7,276 bases of DNA from Planctomycetaceae bacterium (GTDB lineage: Bacteria > Planctomycetota > Planctomycetia > Pirellulales > Pirellulaceae): positions 1 to 7,276 of the forward strand of contig DTSG01000518.1 in assembly GCA_012965455.1 (NCBI GenBank), read 5' to 3'. Numbering within the stretch: position 1 is the stretch's first letter; each line of letters opens with the position of its first letter. Under the pieces are notes generated by a model. That model worked only from the letters and a program-made list of their open reading frames with translations. It searched no databases and was not told where the DNA came from. Positions 1-6,430 of this stretch are shown here, piece after piece. A program made the position numbers and the translations under genes.

Positions 1-1307
1 TTTGCGTCGGGGCGCTCCGCTCGCTTGATTGCTGGTTGCCACTTATCACGATTGGCAACCGCAGCGGTATAGTCCGTTCCCGCGGCCTGTTTTATTTCTT
101 GCTCAAGCTGTTTAACCTCAGCAGTGGCTGTCGCTAGTTTTGCATTCAGCTGCTGGCGGGTTTTTTCAACTTGCGGATCCGCATCGTAAACTCGGTCTGC
201 TTTGTCGACTGCAGCGAACACTGTTTGTAGATTGTAATAATGCTGCTGTGTGATCGCGTCAAATTTATGGTTGTGACAACGGGCACATTGAATCGTGGTG
301 CTAACAAATGTGTTGAGTGTATTAGAAACCATTTCATCACGGTCGATATTACGGGCTATCTGTCCATCCAACTTGGACTCCGCTACTTCCGCGTGCCCAA
401 TAAAGTCCCATGGCCCAGCTGCAATAAAACCTAGGCCTAATATCCCATCAGCGGTCTGTGGATAAAGCACATCACCAGCAATTTGTTCTTGTACAAATTG
501 CGAATATGGCTTGTCTTGGTTAAAACTGCGGATGACATAGTCGCGATAGGGCCAGGCATTGGGTCGTAGTTTGTCTTTGTCATAACCACACGTGTCAGCG
601 TATTTTACAACATCTAACCAGTGCCGGCCCCAATGTTCTCCATAGGCTGGCGATGCTAATAACCGATCGACCAGTTTTGAGTAGGCCAGCGGATCACGGT
701 CGGCAACAAAATCTGTGATTGCGGCGAGCGTCGGTGGCAATCCCGTCAGATCGTATGTCAGCCGCCGAATTAGGCTGCGGCGATCCGCCGGAACAGTGGG
801 CGTCAATTGTTTTTCTACCAGCTTGCGAATTACAAATTGGTCAATCGGGGTCCGACTGGGAAATGTGTCGGCAAATGGATTTGCAACTTGCGGGGTCGGT
901 ACCGCCTGTAGCGGGCGCCAAGACCACCAGTCTTTGTTGGAGATCGCTGAGGCTTTGAGTTTGAAATCTTGCGGCCACCGCGCACCATTGCTGATCCACG
1001 TTTCCAATACTGTTATTTGTTCTTGGGTGAGTGGCGGTTTGTCCTTCGGCATTTCTGCCGCTTTAAGAACATCGATGAAACGGCTATTTTCCGGATCGCC
1101 CGCTTCGATGAAACCACTTGCCTGGATTTCATCATAGGATTGTAAAGAAAAGTCACCTTTATGATCTTGGGTATTGTGACAAGCCAAGCAGTGTTGCTGC
1201 AGAATCGGAGCAACTTTGTTTTGAAAGTTCTGCAACCATGCATCTTGCTCGTCCGCACAGAGCACGGATGGCGTGAGAGCCAGTAGTAATATCGCCAGAG
1301 ATTTCAT
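1..1307 (-). CDS. Secreted PSCyt1/DUF1549 (planctomycete cytochrome c-type) protein, 3' end outside window
   Basis: The frame is open from an ATG at 1307 to the left edge: 435 residues with no stop, so the C-terminus is missing. Residues 1-18 look like a Sec signal peptide (Lys2, then a Leu/Ala-rich core, probable cleavage after Ala18). Residues about 28-112 form a PSCyt1-type module with a haem-binding CLACH motif at 40-44 and a possible distal ligand Met86 in MPKDKPPLT. From about 153 to 367 lies DUF1549/PSCyt2, recognisable by PIDQFV (154), the RRLTYDLTGLPPT stretch, YGEHWGRHWLD and a second CxxCH, CARCH at 341-345, within the family-typical context followed by HKFD. Residues about 378-408 are rich in Glu, Gln, Lys and Leu and probably form a coiled coil. 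Full family members usually end with DUF1553 (PSD1), expected beyond the edge. Such proteins are thought to be exported haem proteins, and their reaction is unknown to me. The gene starts 68 bases after the MFS gene and may be cotranscribed with it. The sequence before the ATG is only weakly SD-like (AAGAGA). Confidence 0.9.
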   Translation of the reverse strand, partial: MKSLAILLLALTPSVLCADEQDAWLQNFQNKVAPILQQHCLACHNTQDHKGDFSLQSYDEIQASGFIEAGDPENSRFIDVLKAAEMPKDKPPLTQEQITVLETWISNGARWPQDFKLKASAISNKDWWSWRPLQAVPTPQVANPFADTFPSRTPIDQFVIRKLVEKQLTPTVPADRRSLIRRLTYDLTGLPPTLAAITDFVADRDPLAYSKLVDRLLASPAYGEHWGRHWLDVVKYADTCGYDKDKLRPNAWPYRDYVIRSFNQDKPYSQFVQEQIAGDVLYPQTADGILGLGFIAAGPWDFIGHAEVAESKLDGQIARNIDRDEMVSNTLNTFVSTTIQCARCHNHKFDAITQQHYYNLQTVFAAVDKADRVYDADPQVEKTRQQLNAKLATATAEVKQLEQEIKQAAGTDYTAAVANRDKWQPAIKRAERPDA

Positions 1308-1375
1308 ATCTCTTAGAATAACAGATGCTGCGTGCTAATTCGTAGAGATTGGGGGCGGTCAGACGGATATAAACT

Positions 1376-2743
1376 CTATTGACTCATTTCCGCATCCAAC
1401 AATTGGGTTTTCCGTTCTTCAACATCATCGGCATTGACAAACAACAATAGCAAGGAAGTGGCTGCCGTTAGGATGCCCATTGCCATGAAGGAATTTGGCA
1501 CGCCGAAAGCAGTTTCCACATTCCCAGCGAGTTTATTGCCAATTACGTGACCAATGTTTGATAATGTCATGTAGATCGTAAACATCGTGGCCGAAGAAGT
1601 TGTCCAAGACATTTTCATCGAATCCGCAATGTAATTCACAACAAAAATAGCTAACAGCGGTTTATACCCCACTGTATAACACCAAACAATATAATTATCC
1701 CACGTTCCGTCTGCTGCCCATTGTGTTGCATAACCATCACCCCAATGATCCGCACTTAAAGCAAAGCCGATCGACAATAAACCATAGCCGATCAATCCGA
1801 TTGTCATCATTAGTTTTCGGCCAAAGCGGTCACCAAGCCACCCAGCACACACTGCCATCAGACATTCGGGTATTCCGGCATATCCCATGACGAGAGATGT
1901 ATGCTTATAGTGCCAGCCTATCTGCTGATTGCAGACAGTCTTCAATATCGTTTCCATCACTCCCCAGCCAACCAAGCTGATGAGAATCATTGCGGAATAA
2001 AACAATGTGGTCCGCAAAGAAAAGCCGAGTATTAAATCTCGCACAATTTCGCTGATGGGCCGAGTAACAATTGTCGGCTCGTTCGTGAATTCCGTGGCAC
2101 CACCTTTGCTCCAAGGAAATCGCTTGTCGCCTTTTCGTTCGACACAAAATAGCGGGAACAGCATGATGACAAACAACACGGCCATTTGCGCAAACACCGC
2201 GCCACGGATTCCGTAGTCGTCCATCACGAATGCTAAAATCGCACCACCGGCAGACACCCCTAATATCTTGCTCGACCACATCAAGCCGTTGACTCGACCC
2301 TGTTCTTCGGTCGGCAAGATATCCACTGCCAACGCATCTGTACACACGTCTTGCAAAACTGCGAAAATATTATGGACAAAGAAAATCCACAGCAAATATT
2401 TAAACGACATTTTCATGTCCATATTTTCGCCCGTGAGATAGGGCTCGATGACGATAATGCTAATCAAACTAAGTGTCATCAGCAACTGGGCCAGTAAAAT
2501 CCACGGACGCCGCTTGCCCATCGACTTGAGTTGTAATGAGTCGATCACGGGAGCCCAGATAATTTTGAACGTCCATGGTAATAATGTGAAGGCCGTAAGT
2601 GTGCCCAAATCCTCCGATGACAAGTCATGACTAGACATGTAATTCGCCAGCGTGACAGTCATGAATCCCCAGGGTATTCCCTGGGCTAGATAGAGCGCAC
2701 AGAGAGTGGAAATTCGCTGGGCTCGATTGTCGGCCATCGCCAT
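1376..2743 (-). CDS. MFS permease, AmpG / acetyl-CoA transporter-like
   Basis: A 455-residue inner-membrane protein with about 12 hydrophobic helices (roughly 11-36, 46-68, 79-100, 114-135, 154-173, 180-200, 244-266, 282-303, 310-330, 350-373, 381-400, 414-436) and a hydrophilic central loop at about 201-240, the usual 6+6 MFS plan. LYLAQGIPWG in helix 1, the LPWTFKIIWAPVID stretch (55-68) with GKRRPW (76-81), and QDVCTDALAVD (131-141) resemble conserved positions of AmpG and of the SLC33A1 acetyl-CoA transporter family. GDRFGRK (304-310) is the MFS loop motif repeated in the second half. AmpG proteins import anhydro-muropeptides, but many relatives are uncharacterised, so the substrate here is open. 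No peptidoglycan-recycling gene is adjacent. The start at 2743 gives a complete first helix. A second ATG two codons later is equally possible, since no strong SD precedes either. The gene ends in TAG, 68 bases before the PSCyt gene, with no terminator evident between them. Confidence 0.85.
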   Translation of the reverse strand: MAMADNRAQRISTLCALYLAQGIPWGFMTVTLANYMSSHDLSSEDLGTLTAFTLLPWTFKIIWAPVIDSLQLKSMGKRRPWILLAQLLMTLSLISIIVIEPYLTGENMDMKMSFKYLLWIFFVHNIFAVLQDVCTDALAVDILPTEEQGRVNGLMWSSKILGVSAGGAILAFVMDDYGIRGAVFAQMAVLFVIMLFPLFCVERKGDKRFPWSKGGATEFTNEPTIVTRPISEIVRDLILGFSLRTTLFYSAMILISLVGWGVMETILKTVCNQQIGWHYKHTSLVMGYAGIPECLMAVCAGWLGDRFGRKLMMTIGLIGYGLLSIGFALSADHWGDGYATQWAADGTWDNYIVWCYTVGYKPLLAIFVVNYIADSMKMSWTTSSATMFTIYMTLSNIGHVIGNKLAGNVETAFGVPNSFMAMGILTAATSLLLLFVNADDVEERKTQLLDAEMSQ

Positions 2744-2824
2744 ATGACTAGATCTTTCGCTCTGCCTATTTATCTACTCGTCAGCAACTATAAGGTTGAT
2801 TGGACAAACTGACGACAATCCAAC

Positions 2825-2853
2825 AGTATGACTGATTCGCGGCGGAAAGTCGA
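2825..2853 (-). promoter_or_regulatory. Possible promoter for the MFS gene
   Basis: On the minus strand TCGACT (2853-2848) is followed after 17 bases by CATACT (2830-2825), each matching four of six positions of the sigma-70 -35 and -10 consensus. It lies between the atpE terminator and the MFS start, about 80 bases upstream of the ATG, where a promoter is needed. The match is weak and planctomycete promoters are poorly described, so this is only a candidate. Confidence 0.22.
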
Positions 2854-2904
2854 ATTTTCCGGCCCTGAGTCAACATCGATTGGCAGAGACACATACGCGC
2901 ATAA

Positions 2905-2934
2905 AAAAACGACCCGCCGAAACAGGTCGTTTTT
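2905..2934 (-). terminator. Rho-independent terminator after atpE
   Basis: A perfect 10-base-pair inverted repeat (2905-2914 with 2925-2934) encloses a 10-base loop. On the minus strand the GC-rich part of the stem, CGACC/GGTCG, is followed by a run of seven T, the classic intrinsic terminator form. It begins 32 bases after the atpE stop codon. The other strand also ends in five T, so it could act in both directions, but no plus-strand gene reaches it. It separates atpE from the MFS gene and implies that the latter has its own promoter. Confidence 0.85.
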
Positions 2935-2966
2935 ATAGATTGTGTTTGGACACGAAGTCCCGCTGC

Positions 2967-3272
2967 TTAGCTCATGCAAATAAACAAGGCAAAGAACGTA
3001 AAGCCTTCAATCAGAGCAGCGGCAATAATCATCGCTGTCTGAATTTGGCCTGCCATCTCTGGTTGACGAGCCATACCTTCAAAAGCTGAAGCTGCTAGCC
3101 TACCAATCCCGCCGCCTGAACCGATGCAAACAAGTCCCGCACCAACAGCACCGAGGCCACCCATTATAGAAGCTACATCCGTAGCTCCATTACCTTCTTG
3201 TGCAAAGGCTGGTACTGCCATCATTAATACAGCACCAAGGCTGTACATTCCAATTTTTGCAAATTTATTCAC
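2967..3272 (-). CDS. atpE: F-type ATP synthase subunit c
   Basis: A 101-residue protein matching the Fo c-ring subunit, which carries ions across the membrane to drive rotary ATP synthesis. Residues 1-24 look like a cleavable signal peptide ending in AFA, leaving a mature protein of about 77 residues, a normal c-subunit size. Helix 1 (about 34-62) has the glycine-rich GSGGGIG (51-57). The polar loop RQPE (69-72) is the contact site for the rotor stalk. Helix 2 (about 78-99) carries the ion-binding carboxylate Glu89 in ALIEGFTFFAL. The Gln of helix 1 and the Ser/Thr after the Glu that mark Na+-type rings are absent, which suggests H+ coupling (inference). The protein ends only 12 residues after Glu89, shorter than in E. 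coli. The start is GTG at 3272, chosen because TAGGAG lies 8 bases upstream; a later ATG at 3248 would remove much of the signal region. No other atp gene lies beside it: a terminator follows, and a sugar transporter operon lies upstream. Confidence 0.9.
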   Translation of the reverse strand: MNKFAKIGMYSLGAVLMMAVPAFAQEGNGATDVASIMGGLGAVGAGLVCIGSGGGIGRLAASAFEGMARQPEMAGQIQTAMIIAAALIEGFTFFALFICMS

Positions 3273-3280
3273 GAAACTAT

Positions 3281-3286
3281 CTCCTA
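3281..3286 (-). promoter_or_regulatory. Ribosome binding site fixing the atpE GTG start
   Basis: TAGGAG on the minus strand stands 8 bases before the GTG at 3272. It is the clearest Shine-Dalgarno sequence in the window and decides between the GTG start and the internal ATG at 3248. Confidence 0.75.
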
Positions 3287-3317
3287 CGAAATCTAAAGTC
3301 TAGAGGTGGTCTTTTTT

Positions 3318-3335
3318 ACAGCAAGTCGTTGCTGC
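3318..3335 (-). other. Small hairpin in the atpE leader
   Basis: On the minus strand CAGCAA, loop CGAC, TTGCTG forms a six-base-pair stem (seven with a terminal G-U pair), about 46 bases before the atpE start codon. It is followed by an A-run, not a T-run, so it is not a terminator in the direction of transcription. It could stabilise the 5' end of the atpE mRNA or influence its translation. It could also be chance in a short sequence. Confidence 0.3.
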
Positions 3336-3441
3336 AAACCAAATATATTGTTGTTGTTTTCTGTTTTCGCCTTCCAAAAGCCGCTCCGCATAAATGCACT
3401 TATCGTGCTCTTAAGACAAACTAACCAAGGGGCAAAACAAT

Positions 3442-3471
3442 AAACTACTTGCCGATACTAGTGCCTGTCAA
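3442..3471 (-). promoter_or_regulatory. Candidate promoter for atpE
   Basis: On the minus strand a perfect -35 hexamer TTGACA (3471-3466) is followed after 18 bases by TAGTTT (3447-3442), a poor -10 match (three of six). It lies just after the permease gene and would give a leader of about 160 bases. An own promoter is plausible because atpE needs much stronger expression than a sugar transporter. Confidence 0.35.
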
Positions 3472-3524
3472 CCACCTGCAGAGATAGTTTATTGAGTTTT
3501 GAGAAAAACTGTTCAAATCCTTTA

Positions 3525-4898
3525 TTATTGGCTGACAATGCCTGGGTTTATGACCTTTTTCTTAAGCTGGTCGACCACAACGGCGACTAAGATCAATGCT
3601 CCATAAATCACCATTTGTCGATATGAATCCACTCCGGCCATATTCAACCCATTTTGGATAACACCCAAAATCAAAGCGCCAATTAACGTCCCAAAAATCT
3701 TGCCCTCGCCACCCATCAAACTTGTGCCACCAACCACCACAGCGGCAATCACTTGTAGTTCATAGAACTCGCCAGCCTTGGGCCGGCCCGTTAAAAAATG
3801 GGATGCGTCTAACACACCCGCCACGCCAGCGCACAAGCCACACACTATATAGACCGAGATCAACACGGCCATCACTGGTACTCCGGACAACCGCGCGGCG
3901 GACACATTGCCGCCGACTGCATAGACATACCTTCCAAACGGAGTGTGTGTCATGACAACATGGGCGGTAATAAACAGAACGACCATTAAGATGATCTGGC
4001 TGGAAACGCCCAACACAGATGCATCATAGAGGCTACTAATTGCTGGCGCATCTATCATAACGGCATCCGCTCCACCAGCCAAAATATAGCACGCTCCCCG
4101 AGCGACCATCATCAACCCCAACGTGGCCACAAACGGCGGGATCTTAAAGACTGTAATTAACAGACCCGCCACTGCACCGACGACAGCACAGACCAGCATT
4201 GCAATTCCAAAGGCTAGTGCCACAGCACCACCATTCGCTTCCGTGCCGCCTAGATAATCCCGCAAACTGACTGCTGTGACCACGGCAGCAAGTGCCATCA
4301 AGCTGCCCACCGACAAATCAATGCCGGCCGTAATGATAACCAACGTCATGCCGATCGCCATTATCGCGATAGGCGCGTTTTGATTCAAAATACTCAGCAA
4401 ATTATTTTTGGTCAGAAAGGATGGCCAGCGGTAGCTCGGTGGTCTAATTACCTTAATCGGTTTTTCGCTGACCTGCGCTAGCCTTGACACGTTCAAGACT
4501 TCCCATTGCGAAGCAAAATGGTGCGTAGCGATGACGTCGACATTTTCCCCGGCGGCCAAAGTCTGGGTAAGCTGCAAGATCGCACTGCGCGGCGTGCCAC
4601 TTACTATGCCAACAACATTTATGCCCCCGGTAACCAGCTCGTCATTAATCGCTTGCGCAAAAGCTCGATCAGCGGCTGTATCCCGTACAACAATTAATAC
4701 ATTTGGATCCGTTCCATATTTCTGCAGCGCGAGTTTAGCTAACTGGCGGCCAGCCGCTGGATCTTCCGGATGAATATCCGTTACCGTCAATGCACTAATG
4801 GCTGCACAAAGTAACAGCAGTACAAGCAGCATTCCATGGTCCACGATTTGTTTTTTTAGGGACCACTTTTTTGTTGGTGTAATCTTAGGTGCGGTCAT
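3525..4898 (-). CDS. RbsC-like sugar ABC transporter permease with inserted extracytoplasmic alpha/beta domain
   Basis: A 457-residue membrane protein. From about residue 159 to the end it follows the RbsC family (CUT2 permeases): FLTKNNLLSILNQ, GMTLVIITAGIDLSVGSL (183-200), FGRYVYAVGGN (321-331), RLSGV, the ELQVIAAVVVGGTSLMGGEG stretch (380-399) and GTLIGALILG (403-412). This part forms most of the membrane channel. Residues about 22-40 are the first helix. E. coli RbsC is about 321 residues; the extra length is an insert at about 41-157, directly after helix 1, which reads as alternating strands and helices (VLIVV at 67-71, VVGIV at 95-99, VDVIAT at 120-125, IKVI at 148-151). By RbsC topology it should face the periplasm. 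It resembles one lobe of a type I binding protein, which is my inference from pattern alone. The start overlaps the ATPase stop by four bases (ATGA), so translation is probably coupled. The gene ends in two consecutive TAA codons. No convincing terminator follows. Confidence 0.92.
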   Translation of the reverse strand: MTAPKITPTKKWSLKKQIVDHGMLLVLLLLCAAISALTVTDIHPEDPAAGRQLAKLALQKYGTDPNVLIVVRDTAADRAFAQAINDELVTGGINVVGIVSGTPRSAILQLTQTLAAGENVDVIATHHFASQWEVLNVSRLAQVSEKPIKVIRPPSYRWPSFLTKNNLLSILNQNAPIAIMAIGMTLVIITAGIDLSVGSLMALAAVVTAVSLRDYLGGTEANGGAVALAFGIAMLVCAVVGAVAGLLITVFKIPPFVATLGLMMVARGACYILAGGADAVMIDAPAISSLYDASVLGVSSQIILMVVLFITAHVVMTHTPFGRYVYAVGGNVSAARLSGVPVMAVLISVYIVCGLCAGVAGVLDASHFLTGRPKAGEFYELQVIAAVVVGGTSLMGGEGKIFGTLIGALILGVIQNGLNMAGVDSYRQMVIYGALILVAVVVDQLKKKVINPGIVSQ

Positions 4899-6430
4899 GC
4901 TGGAACCACCACAGGCTGCTCTTGTGATTGGTCGCTCGTAGCGTAGCGCATAATATCTTCTGGGGTGACTTTTTGCTGAGACGATTTATTATCTAGGATA
5001 CCCGTTACTTGTCCTTCACGCATTACAACAATCCGGTCACTCATGGCTAACACCTCTGATAAATCCGAGCTAATCATAATAATTGCCTTCCCTTGCTCGG
5101 ACAATTCGTTCAACAGCTGATAGATCTCATATCTGGCCCCAACATCAATTCCCCGCGTTGGCTCATCAAAAATAATGACATCCGCGGTGCTCTGCAACCA
5201 TTTAGCGAGCACCACTTTTTGTTGGTTTCCGCCCGATAGCGTTTCCGCTCGTTGGTGTACATCTGAGATGCGAATATTAAGCGTGTCACAATAATGTTGA
5301 AAGCTATTTCGCTCCCGCCGGTGAACCAGCATCCCTTTTGATGAAAAGTCTGCTAGGTTCGGAAGTCCAAAGTTGTGCTGGGTTGATTGAGTCAGTATTA
5401 ACCCCTGGCTCTTTCTATCCTCGGTCAACAGACAAATCCCAGCCGCTATTGCTTGCCGTGGAGATTTCAACTTGAGCACTACACCATCGAGCGTGATTGT
5501 CCCTTGGTCTGGCAAATCAGCGGCGAATAGCATGCGAGCAACTTCTGTTCGCCCGGCACCAACTAAACCCGCAATTCCCAGAACCTCTCCTCGATGAGCC
5601 GTAAAGGAAACATTCTTGACGGCCGTGCCGCGAGTTAATCCGTCAACCTGCAAGCGTGGTTCACCAATCACTGAACATCGCGGCGGGAATTCTTCAGCGA
5701 GCGAACGACCCACCATGTTTTCAATAATTTGGTCGCGGCTTAGATCGACCGCTGGTTGCGTCGTAATGTGTTCACCATCTCGCAAGATCATAATGCGATC
5801 AGCCAGTTGTGCGACCTCGTTGAGGCGGTGGGTGATATAGATTATACCAATTTCTTGACTGCGTAATTCAGCAACGATGTCAAATAAGCCCTCAGCTTCT
5901 CGGGGCGACAGCGCTGCGCTAGGTTCATCCATTACCATGATTTTTGTATTTAAAGCCAACGCCTTGGCAATCTCGACAACTTGCTGGTCCGCGACGCTTA
6001 GCTCACTACAAAGCTTATCCGGATCTATTTGGCTACCAATCCGATTCAACAACGCTATTGATCGCGTGCGTTCTGTTTTTTGTGAAATTGGTTTTAGCCA
6101 GTGCCGGCCGTGACCCAAGAAAATGTTTTCTCTAACTTTCAATGTGGGGATCAGCGTAAACTCTTGGTAAATAATACTTATGCCCAATCCTCGAGCAGCG
6201 CGTGGATTGGCAATCGTTACTCGGTCACCGTCAACTTTGAAACTACCGCGATCACTTTGATGAACCCCGCCTAGCGTTTTTATGAGTGTACTTTTACCGG
6301 CGCCGTTTTCACCCAATAGTGCCAATACTTCGCCACGAGCAAGAGTTAAAGAGACATCTGACAAAGCTCGGACGCCGGGATAGCTCTTTGTTAAGCCTTC
6401 AATTTCAAGCAGCGGTGGAGTAACTAACAT
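4895..6430 (-). CDS. RbsA/MglA-like sugar ABC transporter ATPase, two nucleotide-binding domains
   Basis: A 511-residue cytoplasmic protein with two fused ABC domains, as in RbsA, MglA and XylG; it hydrolyses ATP to power sugar import through the permease encoded next. Domain 1 (about 6-240) has Walker A GENGAGKST (40-48), Q-loop YQE (88-90), signature LSVADQQ (144-150), Walker B VMDEP (166-170) and switch His201. Domain 2 (about 257-498) has the modified Walker A GLVGAGRT (288-295) with Arg in place of Lys, signature LSGGNQQK (398-405), Walker B IIFDEPTRGID (419-429) and Ser in place of the switch histidine (SSD, 454-456). This asymmetry, with a canonical first site and a degenerate second, is normal for the family, and the length is typical. 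The ATG directly abuts the TAA of the binding-protein gene with no gap and no clear SD, so it is probably translated by coupling. The stop overlaps the permease start. Confidence 0.95.
   Translation of the reverse strand: MLVTPPLLEIEGLTKSYPGVRALSDVSLTLARGEVLALLGENGAGKSTLIKTLGGVHQSDRGSFKVDGDRVTIANPRAARGLGISIIYQEFTLIPTLKVRENIFLGHGRHWLKPISQKTERTRSIALLNRIGSQIDPDKLCSELSVADQQVVEIAKALALNTKIMVMDEPSAALSPREAEGLFDIVAELRSQEIGIIYITHRLNEVAQLADRIMILRDGEHITTQPAVDLSRDQIIENMVGRSLAEEFPPRCSVIGEPRLQVDGLTRGTAVKNVSFTAHRGEVLGIAGLVGAGRTEVARMLFAADLPDQGTITLDGVVLKLKSPRQAIAAGICLLTEDRKSQGLILTQSTQHNFGLPNLADFSSKGMLVHRRERNSFQHYCDTLNIRISDVHQRAETLSGGNQQKVVLAKWLQSTADVIIFDEPTRGIDVGARYEIYQLLNELSEQGKAIIMISSDLSEVLAMSDRIVVMREGQVTGILDNKSSQQKVTPEDIMRYATSDQSQEQPVVVPA

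Noticed and set aside
715..1137. Plus-strand open frames of 140 and 79 codons (also 240-434, and minus-strand frames at 146-340 and 1013-1258)
   Set aside because: They overlap the PSCyt1/DUF1549 gene, whose frame runs unbroken through 1-1307 with clear domain motifs. Their translations show no family features.
1905..2345. A 146-codon minus-strand frame inside the MFS gene
   Set aside because: It is in another frame of a well-supported MFS permease; the translation lacks hydrophobic segments or recognisable motifs.
2788..2979. A 63-codon minus-strand frame between atpE and the MFS gene
   Set aside because: It overlaps the end of atpE and runs straight through the terminator hairpin. Its translation has no coherent features.
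3200..3424. A 74-codon plus-strand frame over the atpE leader
   Set aside because: It starts antisense within atpE and covers the SD and leader hairpin. There is no promoter or SD of its own and no recognisable product.
3495..3510. AGTTTT-TCTC-AAAACT palindrome just after the permease stop, considered as a terminator
   Set aside because: The stem is almost entirely A-T and lacks a following T-run on the minus strand, so it is unlikely to terminate transcription.
4895..6430. Degenerate Walker A (Arg for Lys) and missing switch His in the second ATPase domain, considered as an inactivating oddity
   Set aside because: The same asymmetry is standard in RbsA/MglA-type double ATPases, so it is not evidence of loss of function.
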